Source: CAVSUR01 sp052143655 (GTDB lineage Bacteria; Actinomycetota; Actinomycetes; Streptosporangiales; Streptosporangiaceae). Taken from it: a DNA stretch of 8,211 nucleotides. The notes below the pieces were generated by a model. That model searched no databases, had not been told where the DNA came from, and saw only the letters and a list, made by a program, of their open reading frames with translations. The stretch is from contig JBKQSL010000103.1 in NCBI GenBank assembly GCA_052143655.1, positions 1-8,211 on the forward strand, in the 5' to 3' direction. A program made the translations under genes and the position numbers. Within the stretch, counting starts at the first letter, position 1. Each line of letters opens with the position of its first letter. This document shows, one piece after another, positions 1 through 6,289 of this stretch.

Positions 1-287
1 CCGACCCCGCCGCGCTGCAGCTCCGGCTGCTGCAGACGGTCGTCGAGGTGGCCGCCGAGAAGAACAGCACCCTCGTCATGCCCGTCCCGGTCGAGCTGCT
101 GCGCTTCTTCGACCGCGCCGGGCCGGCCATCAGCCAGGCCGAGCCGTCAGCTGCCCCGGGCACAGACACCCCGCCGTCCCTGCCCGCGCCCGGGGCGTCG
201 GCCGTCCCGGTGCCCGCAGCCCTGCCAGCTGGCGCCGCACTCGCCGCGCCCTTCAACACCGTCCCGAAAGAACCAGCCATCGCCTGA
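1..287 (+). CDS. Slipin / SPFH (stomatin-like) protein, C-terminal fragment
   Basis: The reading frame is open from the left edge (first full codon at base 3) to TGA at 285-287, giving the last 94 residues; the start lies outside the window. The opening residues DPAALQLRLLQTVVEVAAEK followed by NSTLVMPVPVELL match the end of the SPFH domain in stomatins and slipins, where an 'AALQLRxLQTLxEIAAEKNSTIxFPLPIDLL' type segment is characteristic. About 60 residues rich in Ala and Pro follow, a poorly conserved tail common in actinobacterial members. Slipins are membrane-anchored proteins that oligomerise and organise membrane microdomains, often paired with an NfeD-type protein; no such partner is visible here. 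The next gene on the same strand is a membrane fatty acid desaturase, but 465 bases separate them, so a shared transcript is not assured. The family call is firm; the exact role is unknown. Confidence 0.85.
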   Translation, partial: DPAALQLRLLQTVVEVAAEKNSTLVMPVPVELLRFFDRAGPAISQAEPSAAPGTDTPPSLPAPGASAVPVPAALPAGAALAAPFNTVPKEPAIA

Positions 288-552
288 TGTCAGGTCAAGC
301 CGTCCGAAGCCGCCGGACCCCGCTCGCCCGAAGGCTGCAGCCGAGGCATGACCGGCTCCAGCCCCGCTGCCGATTTCCCGCCGCGCCAGGACAGCTGACA
401 AAGCGCCCACCGAGATGGCGAGAGCCTGGCTAGTGAAAATGTGCAGAAGAGCTCAGGAGAAGTGGATCAGAGCGCACCCGGCCGCTCGCATGGTCGCTCT
501 GCGCGCGACGGCACTCAAGCGGGTTTTCGGCCGGCTTGCGGGCGTCCCTGTT

Positions 553-572
553 GCGGCCGGAAGCGGCCGGAA
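553..572. repeat. Two tandem 10-bp units (GCGGCCGGAA)
   Basis: GCGGCCGGAA occurs at 553-562 and again at 563-572, followed by GC that begins a third copy. The unit is short and GC-rich, so it may be chance or replication slippage in non-coding DNA. No function is implied. Confidence 0.6.
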
Positions 573-744
573 GCTGGGCCGCGGCGAGCTGTTCTGGGCG
601 GATCGCCGTAAGTCGGCATGGAGTACTGTTCCAGATGGAGAGTTAACTGGGGTTTGGTTTCGCATGCATGAAGCGGCAACTGGGCCCAGCAGCACCGCTC
701 AGGACCCCGGCGGCACATCATTGGCGCGCTCGCGATGTGCTTCT

Positions 745-749
745 AGGAG
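745..749 (+). promoter_or_regulatory. Ribosome binding site for the desaturase
   Basis: AGGAG at 745-749 precedes two consecutive GTG codons at 753 and 756. Spacing is 3 bases to the first and 6 to the second, so the second GTG is the better-placed start. The difference is one residue. Confidence 0.6.
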
Positions 750-752
750 TCT

Positions 753-1886
753 GTGGTGCGATCCACTGAGATAAGGCCCGCCCAGGCCGGGCAGCGACCT
801 CGGTCAGCTGCCTTGCCGACCGCCCAGCAGCGCGGCAGCGCGTACGCCCAGTTGTCCCGGCAGATCAAGCAGGCCGGCCTGCTGGAGCGGCGGTTCCGTT
901 ACTACATCTGGAAGATTGCGATTACCGGCGTGCTGCTGGCTGCCGGATGGGCGGTCTTCTTCCTGGCCGGGAACTCCTGGTGGCAGCTCGGGGTGGCCGC
1001 ATTTTTGGCAGTGATGTTCGCCCAGGTCGGCTTCCTGGGCCACGACGCCGGGCACCGGCAGATTTCCGCATCCGGTCGGGTCAATTACGTCCTGGGCGTC
1101 CTGTGCGGCAATCTCGGGATCGGACTGAGCTATGGCTGGTGGGTGGACAAGCACAACCGCCACCACGCGCACCCCAACCAGGAAGATGCTGACCCCGACA
1201 TTGGTGTCAGCGCGCTGGCCTTCACCGCTGCCCAGGGACGCGCAGGCGGGAGGGCCACCCGGGTACTGCACCGCTACCAGGCATACTTGTTCTTTCCGCT
1301 GCTGCTCCTGGAAGCGGTCAGCCTCCACGTCGCGAGCGTTCGCGCGCTTATCAGCCGGGCGGCGGCGCACCGGTCCTGGGAAACAGCCCTGCTCGCCGCT
1401 CACTTCGCCGGATACTTCACCGCGATTTTCCTGGTCCTCTCACCCGTTAAGGCCGTGGTGTTCATCGTGGTGCAGCAGGGCCTGTTCGGCCTGTACCTCG
1501 GCTGCTCCTTCGCCCCCAATCACAAGGGCATGCCAATCCTCGCCGCTGCCGACAAGAGCGACTTCCTGCGGCGGCAGGTGCTCACCTCCCGTAACGTGCG
1601 GGGCGGCTGGCTCACCGATCTCGCCCTCGGCGGTCTTAACTACCAGATCGAGCACCACCTGTTTCCCTCCATGCCGCGCCCCAACCTGCGGAAGTCCCAG
1701 GCGGTGGTCCAGGTCTTCTGCCAGCAGCAGGACCTGCCCTACTGCCAGAGCAGCCTGACGGGTTCCTACGCCCAGGCCCTGCACCACCTCAATACCGTCG
1801 GCAGGCCAGGCCGCCCCGGTAATGCGGTGTTTCCAGCAGCCGAGGAGGAGCCGGCGCCTCCCCACGGGGGGACGCGCGGCCCCTAG
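753..1886 (+). CDS. Membrane fatty acid desaturase (acyl-CoA / acyl-lipid type)
   Basis: This 377-residue integral membrane di-iron desaturase introduces a double bond into a fatty acyl chain using oxygen and electrons from a redox partner. All three histidine boxes are present: HDAGH at 97-101, HNRHH at 134-138 and QIEHH at 298-302, the last inside NYQIEHHLFPSMPRPNL. FAPNHKGMP at 253-261 and the QIEHH form fit the COG3239 group that includes mycobacterial DesA3 and delta-6 or linoleoyl-CoA type enzymes; regiospecificity cannot be read from sequence. Hydrophobic segments lie near 52-72, 77-95, 178-194, 211-231 and 233-251. GTG at 753 or 756 is the start, with AGGAG just upstream. The last 28 or so residues (350-377) are Pro/Gly/Glu-rich and look like an extra tail. 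No ferredoxin or ferredoxin reductase gene is adjacent. Likely role: membrane lipid unsaturation. Confidence 0.93.
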   Translation: MVRSTEIRPAQAGQRPRSAALPTAQQRGSAYAQLSRQIKQAGLLERRFRYYIWKIAITGVLLAAGWAVFFLAGNSWWQLGVAAFLAVMFAQVGFLGHDAGHRQISASGRVNYVLGVLCGNLGIGLSYGWWVDKHNRHHAHPNQEDADPDIGVSALAFTAAQGRAGGRATRVLHRYQAYLFFPLLLLEAVSLHVASVRALISRAAAHRSWETALLAAHFAGYFTAIFLVLSPVKAVVFIVVQQGLFGLYLGCSFAPNHKGMPILAAADKSDFLRRQVLTSRNVRGGWLTDLALGGLNYQIEHHLFPSMPRPNLRKSQAVVQVFCQQQDLPYCQSSLTGSYAQALHHLNTVGRPGRPGNAVFPAAEEEPAPPHGGTRGP

Positions 1887-1960
1887 TTGCACTTTGTTAG
1901 GTCCTTCAGGGATGACCTGGTGACCAGGGTGACAAGAGCCGTACCCCCGGCTACCCGACT

Positions 1961-2151
1961 CGCGGCGTTCAGGGCCAGGGGGCGCTGGATGGCGCGAGCT
2001 CATAGGCCGGCCGGGACGCGGCCGCCGTGGCGGCCCAGGCCGAGATGGCTCTTGAGGGTCCAGATGATTGCCCCGGCGCGCTGGCGCAGCCAGCCGGGGA
2101 AGGCCCAGGGCGGCTCGTCCTAGGGGCGGGCCTGATCAGGTGCAGGCCCAT
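1961..2151 (-). pseudogene. Decayed transposase C-terminal fragment (IS982-like)
   Basis: Read on the minus strand, 2151-2125 gives MGLHLIRPA. After a shift of one base, 2119-2003 gives DEPPWAFPGWLRQRAGAI, then IWTLKSHLGLGRHGGRVPAGL, then an in-frame TGA at 2000-2002. The frame continues as ARAIQRPLALNAA to 1961. The pieces together resemble the C-terminal part of actinobacterial IS982-type DDE transposases, which as I recall read like 'LIRPARKDEP ... IEsInxTLKxQLxLERHGGRTPAGLWARxxQRLLALNAAIWHN'. Five bases separate the PA codons from the DEP codons where six (Arg-Lys) would be expected, so a single-base deletion explains the shift. With the stop codon and the loss of everything before LIRPA and after NAA, the copy is clearly dead. 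The family name is recalled rather than searched; IS5-related transposases are the alternative. Confidence 0.72.
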
Positions 2152-2189
2152 GCGGCCGCGCGGACGCGACGGTCTCGGGCTATGGCGGC

Positions 2190-2210
2190 AGATACCGATC
2201 GGCGGTATCT
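2190..2210. promoter_or_regulatory. Inverted repeat, possible operator
   Basis: AGATACCG (2190-2197) and CGGTATCT (2203-2210) are perfect inverted complements separated by five bases (ATCGG). The centre also contains the self-complementary CCGATCGG (2195-2202). Perfect 8-base arms with a short spacer, in a non-coding region, resemble a binding site for a dimeric regulator of the TetR kind. The site is 120 bases upstream of the small gene at 2331 and could govern it and the ligase gene. It could instead form an RNA hairpin. No regulator gene is visible in the window. Confidence 0.4.
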
Positions 2211-2330
2211 TTGATTCACTCCCGGAGACTGGGAGGCGGCTCGCCATGGGCAGCAGCGCAGTGCCGGGTGCGATACAGGCCGGTGTGCGCCGTATCCGCG
2301 GGGTACGGCGGCGCTGGTCGGCGGCTGGCG

Positions 2331-2624
2331 ATGGCAATGACGCGGCAGTACGTGGCGGGCGAGTTGTCGGTGCTGCTCGCTCACCTGCAGGCGGTGACCA
2401 CTACTGAGGCGGCCGGGCGGGATGCCTGGTCCCTGCGGCACGCGGCCGAGACAGAACCGATCCCGGCACTGGGGTCGGTGACTGTGCGCGCGCTGGCACT
2501 GGCAGATGGCCTGTGCTGGGACTCGCTGAACCGAGGGGACACAGCGTCGTTCACCCGCCAGGCGGCGGTCTGCGCCGAGCTGCGCGAGTTCGGCGTGTGC
2601 GCCCGCCTGCTCGAGGAGGCTTAG
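2331..2624 (+). CDS. Small hypothetical protein upstream of the acyl-CoA ligase
   Basis: This 97-residue cytosolic protein was not recognised as a named family. It starts MAMTRQYVAGELSVLLAHLQ and ends CAELREFGVCARLLEEA. It has no signal peptide or membrane segment; the composition suggests a mostly alpha-helical fold, with a conserved-looking patch LALADGLCWDSLNRGD near residues 59-74 and cysteines in the second half. Codon use is that of a real actinobacterial gene, with strong G/C bias at third positions. The same frame is open upstream to 2211, but the Arg/Gly-rich translation there looks non-coding, so ATG at 2331 (or 2337) is preferred. No strong Shine-Dalgarno sequence precedes it. The stop is 52 bases before the ligase start on the same strand, so the two are probably co-transcribed. 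Function unknown; a partner or regulator of the ligase is only a guess. Confidence 0.65.
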   Translation: MAMTRQYVAGELSVLLAHLQAVTTTEAAGRDAWSLRHAAETEPIPALGSVTVRALALADGLCWDSLNRGDTASFTRQAAVCAELREFGVCARLLEEA

Positions 2625-2660
2625 ATAGGCGCCTTCCCTCCGTTCTCCGAGTTATCTTCC

Positions 2661-2669
2661 GGGAGAGGA
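2661..2669 (+). promoter_or_regulatory. Ribosome binding site for the acyl-CoA ligase
   Basis: GGGAGAGGA lies seven bases upstream of ATG at 2677, a strong purine-rich site that fixes this start over later Met codons. Confidence 0.8.
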
Positions 2670-2676
2670 CAAGACA

Positions 2677-4800
2677 ATGGCAGAAAGCACGGAGCCGCGG
2701 GGTTCTGAGGCGCAGGTCTCCGAGGCACAGATCGCGGTGCACTGGCGCGAGGAGAAGTACTATCCGCCGCCCCCGAAGTTCGTCGAGCAGGCTAATGCGA
2801 GGGACCCGGCCATCTTCGACCGGTTCAGCGAGGGGCGCTTCCCCGGGTGCTTCACGGAGTACGCGGATATGCTCACCTGGGATAAGCGGTGGGACACGGT
2901 GCTGGATACCAGCAGTCCGCCATTCTGGAAGTGGTTCACCGGCGGCAGGCTGAATGCCTCGTATAACTGCGTGGACCGGCACGCCGAGGCGAACCCGGAC
3001 AAGACGGCGATCATCTTCGTGCCGGAACTGGAGTCCGATGGCTACGTGAAGTTCAGCTATTCGCAGCTGCACCGTCGGGTGAACGAGTTCGCGGCGGTGC
3101 TGCTGTCCCTGGGCCTGAAGACCGGTGACCGGGTGACGCTGCACATGCCGATGGTGCCTGAGCTGCCGGTCACGATGCTGGCCTGCGCCCGGCTCGGGGT
3201 CATTCACTCGCAGGTGTTCGGCGGGTTCAGCGGCACCGCCTGCGGGCACCGGATCGCTGACTCCGGCAGCCGCGTCCTGATCACGATGGATGGCTATTAC
3301 CGCGGCGGCCAGCTGACGGACCACAAGGTCAAGGCCGACGAGGCGGTCACGGCCGCCAGCCAGGAAGGCCAGGAGGTCGACAGGGTTCTCGTCTGGCGGC
3401 GCCGGGCCGGCCAGTACGCCTCAAAGTCTCCCATGGTCGGCGGCCGGGACGTGTTCGCCGACGATCTGCTGGCGCAGCACGCCGGGGAGACCGTGGCGCC
3501 GGCGTCGATGCCCGCCGAGGCGCCGCTGTTCCTGATGTACACCAGCGGCACCACCGGCCGCCCCAAGGGCTGCGTGCACTCGACCGGCGGCTACCTGTCA
3601 TATGTGGCCGGGACGTCGAAGTACTACCAGGACATCCATCCCGGCGACGTGTACTGGTGCATGGCCGACATCGGCTGGATCACCGGCCACTCCTACATCG
3701 TGTACGGGCCGCTGGCGCTGGGCACGACCACGGTCATCTACGAGGGCGTGCCCAACTATCCCGACGGCGGGCGCCCCTGGCGGATCGCCGAGCAGCTCGG
3801 GGTGAACATCTTCCACACCTCGCCGACCGCGATCCGGATGCTGCGCAAGGTCGGGCCGGAGGAGCCGGAGAAGTACAGCTACCACTTCAAGCACATGACC
3901 ACGGTCGGCGAGCCGATCGAGCCCGAGGTCTGGCGGTGGTACCACTCCGAAGTCGGCAGGGGCGAGGCGGCCATCGTCGACACCTGGTGGCAGACCGAGA
4001 ACGGCGGGTTCCTCGGCAGCACGCTGCCCGCTCTGCAGCCGATGAAGCCCGGCAGCTGCGGGCCCGGCGTCCTCGGCGTCTACCCGGTGATCTACGACGA
4101 GGATGCCCGGGAGGTACCAGCGGGGAGCGGCAAGGCCGGCAACATCTGCATCCGCAATCCGTGGCCGGGCATCTTCCAGACCATCTGGGGCCAGCCCGAA
4201 CGGTTCGTGTCGACCTACTACGCCAAGTACAACAAGGACCCCGGCAGCAAGGACTGGCGCGACTGGCCGTACTTCGCCGGCGACGGCGCGGTCCAGGCCG
4301 CCGACGGGTACTTCCGGATCCTGGGCCGGGTGGACGACGTCATCAACGTGGCCGGCCACCGGCTGGGCACCAAGGAGATCGAGTCGGCCGCGCTGACCGT
4401 GCCCGAGGTCGCCGAGGCGGCCGCGGTCCCGGTCATCGACGACATCCGCGGGCGCGTCGTGGAGGTGTACGTCTCGCTCAAGCCCGGCTTCGAGCCGAGC
4501 AAGGCGCTGGAGGACAAGGTCAGCACCGCGATCGACACCGAGATCGGCAAGATCGCCCGGCCGAAGAACGTCTGGATCGTGCCGGACATGCCCAAGACCA
4601 GGTCCGGCAAGATCATGCGCCGGGTCATCGCGTCGATCTCCAACTTCGCCGACGTGGGCGACGTCACCACGCTGGCCAACCCCGAGATCGTCGACGATAT
4701 CCGCCACCACGTGCAGAGCGCGAAGGTCGCCGGCGATGACGTGCCGCGCGAGCTGACCGAAGCCGAGTTCGAGGAGATCAAGAAGTTCGGCGGCGAGTAG
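2677..4800 (+). CDS. Acetyl-CoA synthetase-type AMP-forming acyl-CoA ligase
   Basis: This 707-residue ANL-superfamily enzyme activates a short carboxylic acid, probably acetate, with ATP to an acyl-adenylate and then to acyl-CoA in the cytosol. An N-terminal ACS segment includes FWKWFTGGRLNASYNCVDRH (83-102). Core motifs follow: the phosphate loop YTSGTTGRPKG (288-298), DIGWITGHSY (331-340), VGEPIEPEVW (410-419), DTWWQTENGG (435-444), YFAGDGA (532-538), the hinge GRVDDVINVAGHRLG (550-564) and PKTRSGKIMRR (639-649), whose Lys645 matches the catalytic, acetylation-regulated lysine of Acs. By motif alignment to Salmonella Acs, the acetate-pocket Thr, Val and Trp are kept, with Ile replacing one Val. 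It is about 55 residues longer than E. coli Acs, from an insertion near 518-531 and an extra C-terminal tail. Propionate or 3-hydroxypropionate cannot be excluded as substrates. A small gene lies 52 bases upstream. Confidence 0.92.
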   Translation: MAESTEPRGSEAQVSEAQIAVHWREEKYYPPPPKFVEQANARDPAIFDRFSEGRFPGCFTEYADMLTWDKRWDTVLDTSSPPFWKWFTGGRLNASYNCVDRHAEANPDKTAIIFVPELESDGYVKFSYSQLHRRVNEFAAVLLSLGLKTGDRVTLHMPMVPELPVTMLACARLGVIHSQVFGGFSGTACGHRIADSGSRVLITMDGYYRGGQLTDHKVKADEAVTAASQEGQEVDRVLVWRRRAGQYASKSPMVGGRDVFADDLLAQHAGETVAPASMPAEAPLFLMYTSGTTGRPKGCVHSTGGYLSYVAGTSKYYQDIHPGDVYWCMADIGWITGHSYIVYGPLALGTTTVIYEGVPNYPDGGRPWRIAEQLGVNIFHTSPTAIRMLRKVGPEEPEKYSYHFKHMTTVGEPIEPEVWRWYHSEVGRGEAAIVDTWWQTENGGFLGSTLPALQPMKPGSCGPGVLGVYPVIYDEDAREVPAGSGKAGNICIRNPWPGIFQTIWGQPERFVSTYYAKYNKDPGSKDWRDWPYFAGDGAVQAADGYFRILGRVDDVINVAGHRLGTKEIESAALTVPEVAEAAAVPVIDDIRGRVVEVYVSLKPGFEPSKALEDKVSTAIDTEIGKIARPKNVWIVPDMPKTRSGKIMRRVIASISNFADVGDVTTLANPEIVDDIRHHVQSAKVAGDDVPRELTEAEFEEIKKFGGE

Positions 4801-4828
4801 CCGGCAGCGTCAGCGCCGCCGGCTACTC
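4795..4828 (+). terminator. Strong hairpin overlapping the ligase stop codon
   Basis: GAGTAGCCGGC (4795-4805) pairs perfectly with GCCGGCTACTC (4818-4828). After one A/C mismatch the stem resumes with GCG/CGC, closing a TCAG loop at 4810-4813. The stem has 14 base pairs and includes the TAG stop (4798-4800). No T-run follows, as is common for actinobacterial terminators. It most likely ends the ligase transcript and could also act on leftward transcription from the convergent operon. GCCGGCTAC of the 3' arm is repeated at 4838-4846, allowing an alternative pairing. Confidence 0.7.
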
Positions 4829-5395
4829 CAGGCGCGGGCCGGCTACCAGCAGGTCGGACGGCAGCCCTGAGGCCAGCAAGGGCCCGGCGGTGCAGTCGTG
4901 CTCTCACGGAGGTGCGAGGCGATTCGGTTCCCGGCCCAGGACTGGCTGGGCGTCGGTGACCTGGGCCTACCTCGCCCGCAGTGACATAGGCGGCCGCAGC
5001 AGCCACACCGACGCCCAGGACGCGCCGGGGCCGGCTCGGTGAGCGGCAGGCGGACCGAGAGGCTGAGCGGCCCCGATCCCCGGCCGTGGCGGAATATCAG
5101 GGACGCCAGCTCCTGCTCGAGTTCAGCCGAGGCTGCCCGGGCCAGGAACGGGTGGGACTCGTAAGCGTCCAGGCAGCCCAGCCAGCTCTGCCGCGCCTCA
5201 CGAGCCCGGCCGGTCAGCAGGTTCCCCGAATCCTCGCCGAAGACCTGGTCCACCAGGCCGCTCTTGCCCATCTTCTCGGACTCACCGGCCCCAGGCGCCT
5301 CCAGTCCAGCCCGGTGCTCCCCGGCTGACGGCGAATCCCCGGAGCTGGCGGCACGCAAGGGGCTGACCCGGCCCGGCCACGCCCGGTACCGCCTG
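4829..5395. other. Region between convergent units, mostly without recognisable content
   Basis: These 567 bases separate the ligase terminator from the 3' end of the minus-strand ABC operon. The only coding-like signal is on the minus strand at 5032-5271, entered separately. The stretches 4847-5031 and 5272-5395 show overlapping open frames with poor codon use and nothing recognisable. No terminator-like hairpin was found directly after the permease stop. Confidence 0.55.
4843..5271 (-). CDS. Possible small hypothetical gene or broken gene downstream of the ABC permease
   Basis: I do not recognise this product. From ATG at 5269-5271 the minus strand reads MGKSGLVDQVFGEDSGNLLT onward for 142 residues. 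The first 80 codons (to 5032) look genuinely coding: 71 of 80 third positions are G or C, and the residues form a plausible helical segment with ARQSWLGCLDAYESHPFLAR in the middle. From about residue 81 the frame becomes Cys-, Pro- and Arg-rich and looks non-coding, while a neighbouring frame offers an Ala-rich stretch (RVLGVGVAAAAAYVTAG). That pattern suggests a frameshifted or eroded gene, or one ending in a junk tail. An alternative TTG start lies at 5358. It follows the permease on the same strand after 124 bases, so it could be the last cistron of that operon. Confidence 0.33.
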   Translation of the reverse strand: MGKSGLVDQVFGEDSGNLLTGRAREARQSWLGCLDAYESHPFLARAASAELEQELASLIFRHGRGSGPLSLSVRLPLTEPAPARPGRRCGCCGRLCHCGRGRPRSPTPSQSWAGNRIASHLRESTTAPPGPCWPQGCRPTCW

Positions 5396-6289
5396 CTAGC
5401 TGGTCACGTCGGAGCTGGTGAACCTGGCCCAGGCGATTGCCAGGAAGATGGCCGCGTACACCGCGAAGGACAGGAAGCCGCGCAGCTCGCCGGACCAGTC
5501 GACCGGGGAGCGCAGCATTCCGTCGAACGACAGCCACCAGTGGGTCGGCAGGTAGGGGTGCACGGCGGCGATCTGCGAGACGCTGTCGGCGATCTCGCTG
5601 AACACCGCGACGATGAGCACCGCGGCGATGGCGCCGATCGAGTGCTCGGTGAACGTGGAGATGGCCAGGCCGATCGCGCCCAGCGCGGCCATGGCCGCGG
5701 CCACGTACACCACGACCATCGCGAGCCGGAGCAGCCCGGCGCCCAGCGAGATCGAGTTGCCTGACAGCAGGGTCACCGGGCCCAGGCCGAACAGCGCCGC
5801 GCCGGTAGCCAGCGCAACCAGCGCGATCAGCGCGCTGGCGGCCAGGCAGAAGATCACCACGACCGTGTACTTAACCGCCAGCAGCCGGGTCCGGCCGACC
5901 GGGACGGTCAGCAGCGTGCGCAGCGTGGCCCGGCCCGCCTCGCCGGCGATCGAGTCGCCGGAGACCACCGCGATCGCCAGCGGCAGCACCAGCGTGAGCA
6001 TGACGAACAGGGCAACCAGGGCGAGGAACACGCCGTTGCCGGCGACCTGGTTCAGGAACGCCGGGCCGCCGCCCCCGCCGCCGCCGGAACCGGAGACCTT
6101 CAGCACCACGCCGAGCACGATCGGCAGCACCGCGAGCACGGCGAGCAGCAGCAGGTTGCGCAGACGGCCGAAGACCAGGCGCAGCTCGGAGCGCAGGAAC
6201 CGCAGCCAGCTCAGCACGGAGCTGCGCGGCCGCCCGGCCGGGACTGCGCCCGGGCTGGCGTCGTAGCCGACCACGTCAGCCGTTGACAT
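5396..6289 (-). CDS. ABC-2 type transporter permease
   Basis: This 297-residue integral membrane subunit would form the channel of an ABC exporter with the ATPase encoded just upstream. About six hydrophobic segments are visible, near 45-64, 87-109, 140-165, 185-211, 217-233 and 271-288. The cytoplasmic loop GEAGRATLRTLLTVPVGRTR (116-135) is the typical ABC-2 family signature loop seen in BcrB/NatB-like permeases. The external loop after the first membrane segment contains seven consecutive glycines (69-75). The N-terminal 30 residues are hydrophilic. The ATG at 6289 overlaps the ATPase gene by 14 bases and has GAGGG five bases upstream, so translation is probably coupled. The substrate cannot be deduced; related systems move drugs, peptides, lipids or ions. 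Its linkage to a LolA-like protein points to an envelope component. Confidence 0.9.
   Translation of the reverse strand: MSTADVVGYDASPGAVPAGRPRSSVLSWLRFLRSELRLVFGRLRNLLLLAVLAVLPIVLGVVLKVSGSGGGGGGGPAFLNQVAGNGVFLALVALFVMLTLVLPLAIAVVSGDSIAGEAGRATLRTLLTVPVGRTRLLAVKYTVVVIFCLAASALIALVALATGAALFGLGPVTLLSGNSISLGAGLLRLAMVVVYVAAAMAALGAIGLAISTFTEHSIGAIAAVLIVAVFSEIADSVSQIAAVHPYLPTHWWLSFDGMLRSPVDWSGELRGFLSFAVYAAIFLAIAWARFTSSDVTS

Larger units (their letters stand above)
288..752. other. Intergenic region without a convincing gene
   Basis: This 465-base gap lies between the slipin stop and the desaturase start. Open frames occur on both strands (for example plus 415-774 and minus 453-695), but their translations are rich in Arg and Ser, show no recognisable motif and overlap one another, so they are treated as chance. 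The part from about 425 to 700 is less GC-rich than its surroundings, as expected of a promoter-bearing leader. No pair of -35 and -10 boxes with good spacing stood out. A perfect tandem copy of GCGGCCGGAA occurs at 553-572. Confidence 0.6.
1887..2330. other. Intergenic region holding a transposase remnant and a palindrome
   Basis: No intact gene is supported in these 444 bases. They contain the decayed minus-strand transposase fragment (1961-2151) and the palindrome at 2190-2210. The stretch 1887-1960, immediately after the desaturase stop, and the stretch 2211-2330 show nothing recognisable. No clear terminator hairpin follows the desaturase. Confidence 0.6.

Noticed and set aside
126..191. 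Loss of the Q-loop glutamine and LSGGQ in the ATPase as signs of inactivity (residue positions 126-191 of the protein)
   Set aside because: Glu at the Q-loop position and SLGMKQR signatures are normal in the DrrA/BcrA-like subfamily; Walker A, Walker B and the switch His are intact.
302..318. Short inverted repeat GTCCG/CGGAC after the slipin stop as a terminator
   Set aside because: Only five base pairs with a seven-base loop and no following T-run; expected by chance at this GC content.
600..752. Sigma-70-like promoter for the desaturase (TACTGT near 623, TTAACT near 644)
   Set aside because: Neither hexamer has a partner at 16-18 bases spacing, so no promoter could be supported.
415..774. 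A 119-codon plus-strand open frame before the desaturase
   Set aside because: Translation is Arg/Ser-rich with no family features, codon use is poor, and it runs past the well-supported desaturase start and Shine-Dalgarno.
2211..2330. Longer version of the small gene starting at 2211
   Set aside because: The extra 40 residues are Arg/Gly-rich with poor codon use and no ribosome binding site; coding character begins at about 2331.
3598..4710. A 370-codon minus-strand open frame opposite the ligase
   Set aside because: It is antisense to a ligase with every catalytic motif; its Asp/Val/Gly-rich translation is the usual mirror of high-GC coding DNA.
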